This document shows, piece after piece, positions 53,841 to 63,776 of a stretch of 64,000 nucleotides of DNA. The stretch comes from Methylophilus sp. 42. Lineage in GTDB: Bacteria > Pseudomonadota > Gammaproteobacteria > Burkholderiales > Methylophilaceae. The notes beneath the pieces were generated by a model. That model saw only the letters and a list, made by a program, of their open reading frames with translations, was not told where the DNA came from and made no database searches. Both the position numbers and the translations under genes were made by a program. Position 1 is the first letter of the stretch. The number at the start of each line of letters is the position of its first letter. The stretch spans positions 2,410,960 through 2,474,959 of the forward strand of contig NZ_KB913031.1 of the NCBI RefSeq assembly GCF_000384155.1, read 5' to 3'.

Positions 53841-54404
53841 TTAGCTTGCTTTACCCACGATAGGTGAGATGGTGCAGTGATACGTCATCGCATCATTGTC
53901 AGCACCAAAGCACCAGACGATATCGTTGTTGAACTCTGGACGGTACACCGGCAATTCACCTTGTGTGTTGACGCAGTTACAACGGCCGCAAGTCTGTTTA
54001 CCACAGCAATCGCGGTAGGCAATCAGGTAAGTCTGCTGATCACCCGGGTTGTAACAACTGGCCACCCATGAGCTTGGTGACAGGCTGCTGCCTGGTGGGC
54101 AAGAGGTCAAGGTACCGCCGCAGCAGTCACACAGGTTGCCGTCAATCGTACAATGGCGCCAGTAGTCACACGCTTTAGGATCCTTGTCCTGCGGCTTGAA
54201 GCCGCTTCTGGTCAGGTTGCCAGTGGTAGCTGCCTGCACTTCACCACCCAGGCGTGAGCGGCGGTCTACCGGCAACAATGGCAACAAGGCAGAACCGACC
54301 AGGAAGCCACCCAGGCGGCCGATAAAGCCACGGCGGCCGGTTTTGCTGGCGGTGGTCCGTGCCAGCTTCTCAATTTTTGAGTCAAACCCAGTTTCTTTTT
54401 TCAT
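53841..54404 (-). CDS. mauA: Methylamine dehydrogenase light chain
   Basis: 187-residue precursor of the small subunit. A twin-arginine leader (TGRRGFIGRLGGFLVGSALL) precedes the Cys-rich mature chain (CDCCGGTLTSCPPGS, CCGKQTCGRCNC). The two tryptophans that form the quinone cofactor are in SSWVASC and DIVWCFG. It oxidises methylamine to formaldehyde and ammonia with MauB in the periplasm. Tat export fits the tatABC genes nearby. ATG 54404 follows AGAGAG. Confidence 0.96.
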   Translation of the reverse strand: MKKETGFDSKIEKLARTTASKTGRRGFIGRLGGFLVGSALLPLLPVDRRSRLGGEVQAATTGNLTRSGFKPQDKDPKACDYWRHCTIDGNLCDCCGGTLTSCPPGSSLSPSSWVASCYNPGDQQTYLIAYRDCCGKQTCGRCNCVNTQGELPVYRPEFNNDIVWCFGADNDAMTYHCTISPIVGKAS

Positions 54405-54443
54405 TTCGTTTACTCTCTCCGTAATCAAGACGTGAACCAGCGC

Positions 54444-55079
54444 TTAATGCACTTTGTTCGCGGTCACTTGTTTAAATTTAGGGGCAGTGTTTTCATCCTT
54501 GAGGTAGTTCTGCAAGGTTGAATGGCCATGACGGATAGTCTCGAACAGGCTTTCTACATGCTCTCGGGTATTGCACAGGCCTTTAGCCAGGATTTTGCCG
54601 TCTTGATCCAGCAGCACGCCGTAAGGCACTTTTGATACCTGGTAGCGCATGCCAATCTCGGCAGAAACCACATACAACTCACCATCCAGCGGGTGATCTT
54701 TGAGGAACTGGCGGTGTTCTGCCTGGGTACCATCACTGATCAGCACCACATCTGTTTCTTCAATCGCCGCAACAGAGCGGATGATAGGCAACAGCTTCTG
54801 GCAGATCGGGCAGGAGGGGCCGGTGAACATCAGCAGGCTAGGACGACCTGGGGTGATGGAGCGGCCAACCAGGACAGGCTCGCCGTCGAAGGTGTTCACA
54901 TTGAAAATCGGTGAACGTTCGCCGACATCCGGACCGTGGTCTATCATCATGGCGCCCAGCGGTGCTGAACGTTCATGTAACAAACCAATCTGACGGATCA
55001 CGCCCAGCATTAATGCTGCCAATGCCAAAAATGCTCCCCACAACAGCACATTTGATGCAATCAAGATTCCACTAGTCAT
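54444..55079 (-). CDS. mauD: Methylamine dehydrogenase accessory protein MauD
   Basis: 211 residues: one N-terminal membrane helix (about 6-28), then a periplasmic thioredoxin-like domain with the redox motif [12 protein letters not shown]. It probably forms or isomerises the disulfides of MauA. It overlaps mauE by eight bases. Confidence 0.93.
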   Translation of the reverse strand: MTSGILIASNVLLWGAFLALAALMLGVIRQIGLLHERSAPLGAMMIDHGPDVGERSPIFNVNTFDGEPVLVGRSITPGRPSLLMFTGPSCPICQKLLPIIRSVAAIEETDVVLISDGTQAEHRQFLKDHPLDGELYVVSAEIGMRYQVSKVPYGVLLDQDGKILAKGLCNTREHVESLFETIRHGHSTLQNYLKDENTAPKFKQVTANKVH

Positions 55080-55644
55080 TTGAATTTCCTTTATAGATTT
55101 CTAATTTATGTTTGGTCGCTGGAAAGCCAACCATCAGGTCTGCCGCCATGTAAATCAGTGACAGCATGACGGCCGAAGCCAATGCAGTCAGGGCTGATTC
55201 CACGCTGATGCTCGCTATCTCCAACGGCACCGCAGCGACATACAAGCTCATTCCAGCCAGGGCCAAGGCTCTCAGCACGTGAAACATGCCGATACGGCTC
55301 ATGCTGGTCGGGCGGCGTACACAACCACAATCAATGTGGGTGCGGCCACGGCCGACATTCACCGCAATGGCGAAAGAGAACAGCATGAACAGCCCGGCAG
55401 CCACACAGGCGGCGACTGTGCGCAGTGACGGCACCAGCAAGGCGATTGCGCACCCCAGTTCCACCCATGGCAATAACTTGGCAAAAGGTGCGACCAGAAA
55501 CCCTGGCAAAAGCTTGTAGTTGGCCACCACGCCCAGGAACTCATCCTGACTGCGGAGCTTGGGAATTGCTGCTGCTGCGAGAATCAGCGCCACAAACAAT
55601 GACGCGAATATCGCAACGGTAGGATCATTCACCATCGAGTCCAT
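55072..55644 (-). CDS. mauE: Methylamine utilization protein MauE
   Basis: 190-residue inner-membrane protein with four or five helices and the DoxX-like segment [20 protein letters not shown]. It contains a Cys pair (IDCGCVRR) that fits partnership with MauD, like a DsbB/DsbD-type partner. The ATG at 55644 is seven bases after the mauB stop; the TTG at 55665 is not needed. Confidence 0.92.
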   Translation of the reverse strand: MDSMVNDPTVAIFASLFVALILAAAAIPKLRSQDEFLGVVANYKLLPGFLVAPFAKLLPWVELGCAIALLVPSLRTVAACVAAGLFMLFSFAIAVNVGRGRTHIDCGCVRRPTSMSRIGMFHVLRALALAGMSLYVAAVPLEIASISVESALTALASAVMLSLIYMAADLMVGFPATKHKLEIYKGNSND

Positions 55645-55651
55645 ATCGATC

Positions 55652-56869
55652 TCACTTATCCGCAATGAAAATCATGGAAGGTGCACGGCCCAGTTCATCA
55701 ATACTGGATAAGGCCTTGCCGCTCACAGCATCAAAAGTGAACAGTGTTTTCGCTTCTTCAGACACCGCGTACAAGTACGGCTTCTCATCCTGGCTCACAG
55801 CGATAGAGTTAATTTCATGCTTCAACTCGATACGACGCAGGCGTTTGCCGGAGGTCGCATCAACCACAAACACATAGCGGCTAGGCAATTTGTGCGTCCA
55901 TTTTTCGCGTTGGTCTGCCAGCAAATACAGCTCATTACGTGCTTTGTGGTAAGTCAGGGTTTGCCAGCCACCTGGACGCCATTTGTCCGCTTTTTCCTTG
56001 TCGGTGAACACTTCAATTGGCTTGATGAATTCGGCACCGTTCTCAGATAATTTCGCCTGAAAAATCTTGCCTTCGTACGTCGGCCAGGCCAGGTGGTTAT
56101 TTGAGTTTGAGTAGTAAGGGTTATTCAGCAGATACTCTTTTTCAGTATGGAATACCTTGGTTGGCTTCTGCTTGGTAGCGCCCTTGTTGTCATAGGTGAA
56201 CTGCATCAGAGAACCATCTCTACAGTGCATGAAGAAGTTCTGGTTTGCCGTTGGAAAAATATGGTAACAATCCGGCACATTCATGATTTTCACGAAGGCT
56301 TTTTTCTCCAGGTCCACCAGACCGACACCAGGTGAAGGTGAGAACTGCTGGAACAGCAGGTGCTTGTCATCCACACTCAAGCCCGCCGTACGCTCGAACA
56401 CACCGGTCAGGAAACGGCCTTCAGGAATATCGATATCGGCAATCGGCTCATGCGTTCTGGTATCAATTAACTCCAGATAGTCATCACGCTTGCCACGTGC
56501 CACGCGGGAATACATGGTATTGGCGATGGCTAAAAACTTGCCATCTGACGCCACCATGACGTTAGGCAATTTACCGGCATCAGTCATGCCGAGCAGCTTG
56601 CTGGATTTGCCATCTATCGAATAAACAGTAGATGTCATATGGAAGTTACCTGGATCCAGCACATAGACGCGCTTAGCATCACTGGGTGGTGCAATCGAGA
56701 TAGAAGTCTCGTCCTGCAACTTGGCAGTGATCTCTGAACCGAGCTGGTTTGGCGTTGCATCCGCCATGGCCAGGCTGCTGGATAGCATGAGTGCGGCCAA
56801 AACCAGCCCCCCCGCCAAGCCTGTCGGCTTAGCTTGACGAATCATCGATGGATGATCGAATGTTGTCAT
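55652..56869 (-). CDS. mauB: Methylamine dehydrogenase heavy chain
   Basis: 405-residue precursor. A Sec-type leader ([17 protein letters not shown]) is followed by a seven-bladed propeller chain: [40 protein letters not shown] and [19 protein letters not shown]. It forms the alpha2beta2 enzyme with MauA. The ATG at 56869 follows a strong AGGAGGATTT site. Confidence 0.96.
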   Translation of the reverse strand: MTTFDHPSMIRQAKPTGLAGGLVLAALMLSSSLAMADATPNQLGSEITAKLQDETSISIAPPSDAKRVYVLDPGNFHMTSTVYSIDGKSSKLLGMTDAGKLPNVMVASDGKFLAIANTMYSRVARGKRDDYLELIDTRTHEPIADIDIPEGRFLTGVFERTAGLSVDDKHLLFQQFSPSPGVGLVDLEKKAFVKIMNVPDCYHIFPTANQNFFMHCRDGSLMQFTYDNKGATKQKPTKVFHTEKEYLLNNPYYSNSNNHLAWPTYEGKIFQAKLSENGAEFIKPIEVFTDKEKADKWRPGGWQTLTYHKARNELYLLADQREKWTHKLPSRYVFVVDATSGKRLRRIELKHEINSIAVSQDEKPYLYAVSEEAKTLFTFDAVSGKALSSIDELGRAPSMIFIADK

Positions 56870-56930
56870 AAATCCTCCTAATATTTTTAAATGGATAGAA
56901 CTTGCTATTGCGTCTGGTGTTGCTACCGGC

Positions 56931-57788
56931 TTACAGCATCACCAGCATTAAAGCTGCTGAAGCGATCGCCAATAACAGGAAACCATCAACTTCAACTGCA
57001 CTTTCCTGCCAACGGGCCAACCAGGCTTGAACCGACTGATCCTTAACAGGTAAGAAGTTAACTGCCACTGGCAAGCAGCGACCGATATTGAATACGGCGA
57101 TCACGGCAATGCCTGCCTTGACACCCCCACTGAGCAAAGCCACGCCAGTGACGATGTACAGCATCGGCGTTTGCACATAAGTAAGGTAGTTCATGCCCAG
57201 CGAGAAGCCATACAGCAGGCCAATCACAGAGGAACGGAAGCGGAAACGTGCATCATGTGGCACTTGCGCACGGCGTTGCGGATAAGGCATTTTCAAAAAG
57301 CCGAACTGGTGCAAACCGTAACCAATCGCCAGCGCTGCCAGGCCGATCACCGAGTACTGCAATGGCACGTCGGCAAACAACAACCAGCTGATACCACCCA
57401 GCGCGCCACCGAGCACCACAGCACCGATGGCATAGCCCACGGCATGCGTGAAAAAGGTAGGCGCCCAACGGGCAACCGAGCCGAATGAGTAGCGGCCTGC
57501 CGGTCTCAATAAACTTAAACTTGAGTAACCGCAAGGAGACCAGGTAGACAGCAAGCCGCCGACAAAAGCCAGCAACACAAACAAGCCAGTGAGCGCCATC
57601 TCCACCGACATCGCGCTATGCATGACGCGACCGGCAAACACACCGGCGGCAATCGCGGTGAGCATCATGATGAAGTGCGTACCGGTCGATTGTGATTTTG
57701 AAAAATGATACGCATCAGGGACACAGGTCTCAGCTGCGTAAGTTTGGGACGCATGACTGATGGCAGCAGTCCCTATGTTCATACTCAT
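56931..57788 (-). CDS. mauF: Methylamine utilization protein MauF
   Basis: 285-residue inner-membrane protein with several helices. Motifs include LSTWSPCGYSSLSLLRPAGR, SFGSVARWAPTFFTHAVGYA and LGMNYLTYVQTPMLYIV. MauF is required for stable methylamine dehydrogenase. The ATG at 57788 is behind AAAGGAGG. It is the first gene of the operon. Confidence 0.93.
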   Translation of the reverse strand: MSMNIGTAAISHASQTYAAETCVPDAYHFSKSQSTGTHFIMMLTAIAAGVFAGRVMHSAMSVEMALTGLFVLLAFVGGLLSTWSPCGYSSLSLLRPAGRYSFGSVARWAPTFFTHAVGYAIGAVVLGGALGGISWLLFADVPLQYSVIGLAALAIGYGLHQFGFLKMPYPQRRAQVPHDARFRFRSSVIGLLYGFSLGMNYLTYVQTPMLYIVTGVALLSGGVKAGIAVIAVFNIGRCLPVAVNFLPVKDQSVQAWLARWQESAVEVDGFLLLAIASAALMLVML

Positions 57789-57837
57789 ATTTCCTCCTTT
57801 GGCCTGTTGGCCTAAGCTTTGTTTTGAATGAAGCATG

Positions 57838-57868
57838 AATATAGCGATCTTGTTTAGCGGGCTTTAGC
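57838..57868 (-). promoter_or_regulatory. Possible mauF promoter with repeated GCTAAA
   Basis: On the minus strand GCTAAA-GCCC-GCTAAA (57863-57868 and 57853-57858) has a ten-base period and lies on or just upstream of the -35 position of a -10 TATATT (57838-57843). Direct repeats at one helical turn resemble an activator site, perhaps for the AraC-type protein at 59385. Confidence 0.4.
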
Positions 57869-57934
57869 AAAAATCGGCATATCCCTTTTGTGAACGTTTT
57901 ATGAAGGCCAAGTCATGCCAGTTTTTACTATTGA

Positions 57935-57986
57935 GAAAAAAGCCCCTTCCTTATGAAGGACATGTCGGAGATATCTGGAAGGGGCT
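57935..57986 (-). terminator. Terminator of the TorF-like gene
   Basis: AGCCCCTTCC (57941-57950) pairs with GGAAGGGGCT (57977-57986) around a 26-base loop, with a T run on the minus strand. It separates the outer-membrane protein gene from the mau operon. Confidence 0.72.
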
Positions 57987-58038
57987 ATAAATCGTGCACA
58001 GCCGGCCTGGCAAGCCAGCTGGCGGGCTAGAACGCGAA

Positions 58039-58881
58039 CTACATATTCAGGCGGATATAGCCAAAAAACTTGTTCTGGGCGGTTTTATAGCCATCCGCAG
58101 CGGTGTACCAGTCATCGTTGGCATCAATCGCCACATAACTGACACCGGCGTTCCAGCCTTTCACACTGCCGATGCTGAAATCTTTATTGAGGCCAACCGA
58201 ATAATCGGTGTAATTGCCGATGTAATAGTTTTTAACCACCTGGTGGCCGACATGAAACACACAGTTGATGCCGGTATTGGCTAATGGTGTGGTGTAACTC
58301 GCCTCTACATAGTGACTGCCTTTGGAGCCACCCTCGCCCATCTCGTGATTGCCTATCATGGCGTGCCCCATGGATACCGTGTTCACACCAAACCAGTCTG
58401 TCAGTGAGTGTGAGTATTTGAGATTGAACTGATGGTAATCGACAGCGATATTGGCTTCTGCCACATGCGGATGCTGGCCGACATAGTGCCGGTTTTGCGG
58501 ATAGTAATACTCAATAAAGCCTGCGGTCACTGTGGCATCGTTAGCAAAGGTTTTTTTAAAGCCGCCATACAGATCGATCTCATAGGTATTGCCATAAATC
58601 GCATCTTTATTGACATTGGTATAGCCCAAGCCCAGAAACCAGCCACTATCATGTGAATAATCCACGGCCGCCTGAAACGCGCCACGGCCACGGCCATACG
58701 AAATGCCTCTGAACAAATAATCGCTATAAATGCCCACATTGCCATTGAAATGATGCGGGGATGCAGCTGGCTCAGCCTGACCGTCTTTACCCAGACCAAT
58801 CACCTCTTCTGCGTGTGCCTGGCTGGTAAGCAGGGCAAATAACAAGCATGCGCCAAACTGGCGCTTTCTTTCCTCGTGCAT
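58039..58881 (-). CDS. TorF-like outer-membrane protein (TIGR02001 family)
   Basis: 280 residues. A Sec leader (LLFALLTSQAHA) precedes a beta-barrel: GNVGIYSDYLFRGISYGRGR is the family start, then alternating strands and a final aromatic strand ending KFFGYIRLNM. Such putative porins have no assigned substrate. Its place next to the mau genes may suggest substrate uptake, but this is only a guess. Confidence 0.85.
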   Translation of the reverse strand: MHEERKRQFGACLLFALLTSQAHAEEVIGLGKDGQAEPAASPHHFNGNVGIYSDYLFRGISYGRGRGAFQAAVDYSHDSGWFLGLGYTNVNKDAIYGNTYEIDLYGGFKKTFANDATVTAGFIEYYYPQNRHYVGQHPHVAEANIAVDYHQFNLKYSHSLTDWFGVNTVSMGHAMIGNHEMGEGGSKGSHYVEASYTTPLANTGINCVFHVGHQVVKNYYIGNYTDYSVGLNKDFSIGSVKGWNAGVSYVAIDANDDWYTAADGYKTAQNKFFGYIRLNM

Positions 58882-59384
58882 AGATTTCCTCTCTCATCGC
58901 TCTTTGATTTTTTAGTGTTGATTAACAACCAGGCTAGAAAGAAAGGCGGGGAAATGAAGACGCGCAACCGTGTGTCGTGACTGGTGTTTTGTAACATTGT
59001 TTGTCATGATGCAAACACCACGGTCACTCGTGGATATCCCCCTGCCTAGCACTAGCGGCTAGTTGATTCATTTCAATTTGAAGCGATGTGACAATAGCGG
59101 CGATGCAGAAAGCGATGTAGCAAGAATTGGCAAAGCTGCGGAAAAATGCAGAAAAAGCATGCGTGTTTTGCCGTTTATTGCTATCCATCTGGACATTTCC
59201 GCTCTAAAGTGGCACTGACAGGCAGTTTTTCTGTCATAAAAAATAATAAAACCGGGTGTTTAAGGCCTAAAAAGCAATAAAAATAATAAAAAACAATGAA
59301 TTTAGTCCGAATATTTATATAAATGGACTTTCATGGATATCCCCACCGCACTCTCTAAAGCGGTGAATATCAGGAGCGATTAAA
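58882..59384. other. Long AT-rich spacer between TorF-like and AraC genes
   Basis: 503 bases without a gene. It contains an 8-base inverted repeat TGGTGTTT/AAACACCA (58982-58989, 59013-59020), an 11-base direct repeat TGGATATCCCC (59031-59041, 59334-59344), and an A/T-rich block near 59235-59300. The direct repeat lies just before the araC-type gene. Promoters for both genes must be here, but I cannot place them. Confidence 0.55.
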
Positions 59385-60395
59385 ATGGGGTTTAGAGAAA
59401 CAATACTGGGGCTGGACCAGCTGGTCAGCCCTGACTTTCACTTGGTGAAACGCAATACTGGTGATGTGCTTGAACAGGCTGATGCTTTGCCGTTTTGGTC
59501 GCAAGACTATACGCAACTGAGCAAAGGTGTTTTTTCAGGGGCAGTGAACAGTGTGAGCTGTAATGGGATTCAAATTTTCACTGAAACCATGAACCGGGCG
59601 GTGGACCAGATTGCCAGTGCACCGCAAGACTCTTATGTGATCGGGCTCACCACGGTGGTCGAAGGCGAAGCCAGTTGGGGATTGCTACCCGTGCGGGTCA
59701 ACTCACTGATTACGCTGGATAAAAATGCCGAGCTGTATTTCAGGACATCGACCATTTCAGAAATTACCGTGGCGGTGATTCCGGCCAAACGGCTGGAAGC
59801 CTATGCAGAGAAAATAGACTGGATGAATTTTGGTCAGGTCATGGGCGCGATCAAACCGGTGGAGTTATTACCGGCAAATGTGGCCAAGCTGCTGCTGAGC
59901 ACTTTGCATTATGGTTTGCAATTTGGTGCCGAACAGGAACAGAACCTGGACAACCGGCAAAAATGGGAAAGCTTTGAAGAAGACCTGATGTCAGCCTGTT
60001 TGCATGCGCTATTCCACGCCAGTGAAAATACGCACCCGCATTTCGACTACCGTATCCCACGCTATATTGTGAACCGCGTCCGCAGCTCGACTTTAACCAA
60101 TCCCGGCTTTCCGTTGACGATAGAGGAATTGTGTAAGGTCTTGAAAGTGAGCCGCAGAACACTCAATCACGCCTTTATCCGTGTGCTGGGCATTACGCCA
60201 GTGACCTATATGCGCAATGTGCGTTTGCAACGTATCCGCATTGAGTTGCTCAATGCCTCAAAAGATGTTTCGAGCATCGCGCATGTGGCCAGCAAGTGGG
60301 GGTTCTGGCATATGAGCCTGTTTTCACGCTATTACCGTGAACTGTTTGGCGAGTGCCCCATTGATACCTTACAAAGAGCAAGAGGCCAAAAGTAG
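59385..60395 (+). CDS. AraC family transcriptional regulator
   Basis: 336 residues. The C-terminal two helix-turn-helix motifs are typical: LTIEELCKVLKVSRRTLNHA and VSSIAHVASKWGFWHMSLFS, with RVLGITPVTYMRNVRLQRIR between. The N-terminal 220 residues are a sensor domain without a recognised ligand. Being near mau it may be the methylamine-response regulator, but no direct evidence exists. AGGAGCG precedes the ATG, and a terminator overlaps the stop. Confidence 0.9.
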   Translation: MGFRETILGLDQLVSPDFHLVKRNTGDVLEQADALPFWSQDYTQLSKGVFSGAVNSVSCNGIQIFTETMNRAVDQIASAPQDSYVIGLTTVVEGEASWGLLPVRVNSLITLDKNAELYFRTSTISEITVAVIPAKRLEAYAEKIDWMNFGQVMGAIKPVELLPANVAKLLLSTLHYGLQFGAEQEQNLDNRQKWESFEEDLMSACLHALFHASENTHPHFDYRIPRYIVNRVRSSTLTNPGFPLTIEELCKVLKVSRRTLNHAFIRVLGITPVTYMRNVRLQRIRIELLNASKDVSSIAHVASKWGFWHMSLFSRYYRELFGECPIDTLQRARGQK

Positions 60396-60408
60396 GCCTC
60401 TTTTTTTC
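60381..60408 (+). terminator. Terminator of the araC-type gene
   Basis: AGAGGCC-AAAAGTA-GGCCTCT followed by TTTTTT; its left half lies inside the last codons. Confidence 0.9.
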
Positions 60409-60432
60409 ACATCGCCTCAATCATCCATTCAT

Positions 60433-61185
60433 TTAAGTGCCGGGTAACGCCGCCAGCGTTGCGCGATTGCGGCGGTAAATCAACACACGAGCTACCAGCA
60501 ACCCCAGCTCATATAACAGCCATAACGGGATGGCGAGCATGCACTGAGAAATGATATCGGGCGGTGTAAAAATGGCACCAATCACAAATGCACCAACAAT
60601 CACATAACCACGGCTTTCTTTCAGCGTATTCAATTCGACCAGGCCCATATAGGCAATCGCCACTACGACAATCGGGGTTTGGAAAGAGACGCCAAATGCC
60701 AGCGTGATGGAGATGAGGAAGTCCAGATAATTACCGATTTCCGTCATCACAGCCACCCCCGCCGGGGCGCTGCCAATAATAAATTTGAACACGACCGGAA
60801 TAACGACATAAAAGGCAAAACAGGCACCGAGCATAAACAGTGACAAACTGGCCAGTACACCCATCACGCTAATCAATTTCTCCTTGGGATACAGGCCGGG
60901 CTGCACAAACTTCCATAACTGGTACAAGGTATGGGGCAGGCTCAGGACAAAGGCCACATACAAGGCAATTTTGAGCGGAATCATGAAAGGCGACGTCACT
61001 GAAGTCGCAATCATCTTGCCGCCTGCAGGCAGTTGGCTGAGCAATGGCGCCACAAAAAACTGGTGCAGTTCATTGGCAAACGGCAAGGTACACATCGCTG
61101 CGAGCAACAAGCCAATCAGGATACGGATACACCGCGTACGCAGCTCGTAAAAATGGCTGAGGGTATCGTGTTGTGTCATATGCAT
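60433..61185 (-). CDS. tatC: Sec-independent protein translocase TatC
   Basis: 250 residues, six transmembrane helices. Family motifs: HFYELRTRCIRILIGLLLA near the N-terminus, LPHTLYQLWKFVQPGLYPKEK and AFGVSFQTPIVVVA. It recognises twin-arginine leaders, such as that of MauA. Starts one base after the tatB stop. Confidence 0.96.
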   Translation of the reverse strand: MHMTQHDTLSHFYELRTRCIRILIGLLLAAMCTLPFANELHQFFVAPLLSQLPAGGKMIATSVTSPFMIPLKIALYVAFVLSLPHTLYQLWKFVQPGLYPKEKLISVMGVLASLSLFMLGACFAFYVVIPVVFKFIIGSAPAGVAVMTEIGNYLDFLISITLAFGVSFQTPIVVVAIAYMGLVELNTLKESRGYVIVGAFVIGAIFTPPDIISQCMLAIPLWLLYELGLLVARVLIYRRNRATLAALPGT

Positions 61186-61536
61186 TTATTTGATAGTCAC
61201 AGGCTCTGCCTGCGCAGACTCAACATAAGCCACCTCGGTGACAGGCACTGGCTTGGCAACAGGCTGCGCAATGACCATGTCTTCAATTTCGGCATGCACT
61301 TCCATCAGGCTGGCCTGCATGCTCAGCAGTTTCTGCTGCGCATCTGCTGTGGCTTTTTTCATGGTATCCAGCGCCACCTGCCGGTCAATATCCTGCTTGA
61401 CCCCAGAAATATAGCGCTGCACCCGGCCATACAGCAAGCCATAGGTCCGGGCCAGCTTAGGCAACTTGTCCGGACCAATCACAATCAACGCCACCACCAC
61501 GATGACGATGATTTCGGAAAAACCAACTTCAAACAT
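61186..61536 (-). CDS. tatB: Sec-independent protein translocase TatB
   Basis: 116 residues. N-terminal helix [20 protein letters not shown] with [11 protein letters not shown], then an amphipathic helix and a charged tail. Overlaps tatA by eight bases. Confidence 0.93.
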   Translation of the reverse strand: MFEVGFSEIIVIVVVALIVIGPDKLPKLARTYGLLYGRVQRYISGVKQDIDRQVALDTMKKATADAQQKLLSMQASLMEVHAEIEDMVIAQPVAKPVPVTEVAYVESAQAEPVTIK

Positions 61537-61702
61537 GCTTGGATTGGTCTTCTATCGCCGCGGGCTGTTCATTCATGGCTTCTTTAAAGCTTTTAACTGC
61601 GCCACCCACATCGCCGCCCAGGTTACGCAACCGCTTGGTGCCAAACACCATAGTCACCACTGCCAGCACAATCAGCCAGTGCCAAATACTAAAACTTCCC
61701 AT
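61529..61702 (-). CDS. tatA: Sec-independent protein translocase TatA
   Basis: 57 residues. [20 protein letters not shown] helix, then the [20 protein letters not shown] amphipathic segment. The start at 61702 follows AAGGAGACTTGAA; the longer frame has no TatA features. First of the tatABC genes. Confidence 0.94.
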   Translation of the reverse strand: MGSFSIWHWLIVLAVVTMVFGTKRLRNLGGDVGGAVKSFKEAMNEQPAAIEDQSKHV

Positions 61703-61983
61703 TTCAAGTCTCCTTAGATTGTGCATGCAATCATCCGCCATAACGCGCACCCGGGTTAGTAAAAACTGGCATGACCTGCATGAACCTCGTACAGGCATAT
61801 TAGTCAATACTGTTGCCAAGCAAACAGCCGATAGTCGTGCAGTGTTTCATTCACAACACCTGAAATCATCAAGCCTTCGAAGCCCATTGTTTTGATTAGC
61901 AAAAATCATGGCACGAAGTTTGATTAGTCTTTCAGTTGGATCAGGGACAACCCTGGTCATAGCGAAAGAATAGAGAGTTAACT

Positions 61984-63741
61984 ATGCAAAACGTATGGCG
62001 TGCCATTCAGTTTATTCCCGAATATAAAGGGAAAGTCATTGGGGTGATCCTGGTCGGTACCGCATTGGGATTTATCAATACCGCCACCCCGTATTTGTAC
62101 AAGATGATTGTTGATGTCATTGCACACCTGCTGTCAGGCACTATCACTCAGCAACAAGCCACCTGGAGTGTGACCGTATTACTCGGGATATTTTTTGCCT
62201 TGCGCCTGGGGGTGGTGATATTCGGCGCGATCCAGAACAAGCAGGCCGATGATTTGTGGCTGGATACCGTGAGCACTTTCCGCCAGCGCGTGTTCGATAA
62301 CATGACGCAAAAATCGATTGATTACTTTGAAAAAACCCGTGTCGGCGAAATCATGGATCGCTTTGGCACCATTACCAGCATCACCATGTGGCTGTCTTCG
62401 CTCACTGAAGGCACCCTCTCTGGCATCCTGCAAATGCTGTTTATCATCACCGTGCTGCTGGTCAAGGCGCCCGTCATTGGCCTGATCATGGCCGGGGTGC
62501 TGGCCATCAATTTCTGGGTGTCTTACCGCACCGTAGGCTGGACACACCAGTATCGCCGTGGCTGGCAAGCCCTGGCAGGCCGGATGACCGGATTGCTGGC
62601 AGAAATGGTTGGCAACATTGCCACCGTACGCAGCTTTGGCGGCGAACCGGCAGTGAAACAACGCTATGACACCACCCAGGCCGAATGGCGCGTGGTGCGA
62701 GACAACCTGCATAAAACCCAATGGAAGTCAGAACAAGGCCTCAATGTGGTGAATACGTTTGGCGTGTTTGCCGCAGTAGCCCTCACTGTCAATGGTGCGC
62801 TCAAAGGCGCTTACACCACAGGTGATATCCTGCTGGTGCTGACCTTGAGCCAAAGCCTGATCAGCACTATCGGCCCGATTGCCAGACAGGTAAACCAGGC
62901 CAGTGAAATCGAGAGTAGTGCCGAGCGGTTGGTGGAACTGCTGGATGTAGAAGCAGAACACAGAGACAAACCTGATGCCATCGTGCTGGAACAGTTGGAA
63001 ACCATCACTTTTGACCAAGTCACTTTCCGTTACCCTGGCAAAGAAACCAGTGCTTTAGATCAAGTGTCGTTTCATCTCAATGCGGGCCAGACACTGGCAC
63101 TGGTCGGCACCAGCGGCAGTGGCAAAACCACCATCGTCAAACTACTGATGCGCTTTTATGACCCGACCGAAGGCCGCATCCTCATTAACGGCATAGACCT
63201 CAAGGATTACCAGCAACGCAGCATCCGTGCCGTGATGGGCGTGGTATTGCAAGACGTCGCCCTGTTTAATGACAGCATAGGCGAGAACATTGCCTTTGCC
63301 AGACCGGGTGCGACTAACCAGGACGTGATTGCCGCAGCGGTTGCAGCACATGCTGACGAATTTATACAGCATCTGGATGACCAGTATGAAACACGGGTCG
63401 GTGAACGCGGTATTAAACTGTCTGGCGGCGAAAAACAACGCGTGGCGATTGCCCGCGCCATTCTTAAAAATCCGCAGCTGATTATTCTGGACGAAGCCAC
63501 CAGCGCACTGGACTCTGAATCAGAACACCTGGTGCAGCAAGGCCTGGAGCAGTTGGTGTCAGGCCGCAGTTCCATCATCATCGCGCACCGTCTGAGCACG
63601 GTCATGAATGCAGACATGATCCTGGTATTGCAACACGGCCATATTATCGAAAGAGGCCATCACGCCGAGCTGCTCGCCGTGCAAGGGCTGTATGCACGAC
63701 TATTTTCACTGCAATCCAAAGGGCATCTGGCCGTTGCCTGA
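61984..63741 (+). CDS. ABC exporter with fused membrane and ATPase domains
   Basis: 585 residues, a half-size exporter likely to form a homodimer. Six transmembrane helices (about 20-300), with the coupling-region segment DYFEKTRVGEIMDRFGTI. The ATPase has Walker A (GTSGSGKTT), signature LSGGEKQRVAIARAIL and Walker B (LIILDEATSALD), plus HRLST. Similar to MsbA and lipid/multidrug exporters; the substrate is unknown. Confidence 0.92.
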   Translation: MQNVWRAIQFIPEYKGKVIGVILVGTALGFINTATPYLYKMIVDVIAHLLSGTITQQQATWSVTVLLGIFFALRLGVVIFGAIQNKQADDLWLDTVSTFRQRVFDNMTQKSIDYFEKTRVGEIMDRFGTITSITMWLSSLTEGTLSGILQMLFIITVLLVKAPVIGLIMAGVLAINFWVSYRTVGWTHQYRRGWQALAGRMTGLLAEMVGNIATVRSFGGEPAVKQRYDTTQAEWRVVRDNLHKTQWKSEQGLNVVNTFGVFAAVALTVNGALKGAYTTGDILLVLTLSQSLISTIGPIARQVNQASEIESSAERLVELLDVEAEHRDKPDAIVLEQLETITFDQVTFRYPGKETSALDQVSFHLNAGQTLALVGTSGSGKTTIVKLLMRFYDPTEGRILINGIDLKDYQQRSIRAVMGVVLQDVALFNDSIGENIAFARPGATNQDVIAAAVAAHADEFIQHLDDQYETRVGERGIKLSGGEKQRVAIARAILKNPQLIILDEATSALDSESEHLVQQGLEQLVSGRSSIIIAHRLSTVMNADMILVLQHGHIIERGHHAELLAVQGLYARLFSLQSKGHLAVA

Positions 63742-63776
63742 GCCTAACTTCAACCCCACTTTATGGTGATTAAAAA

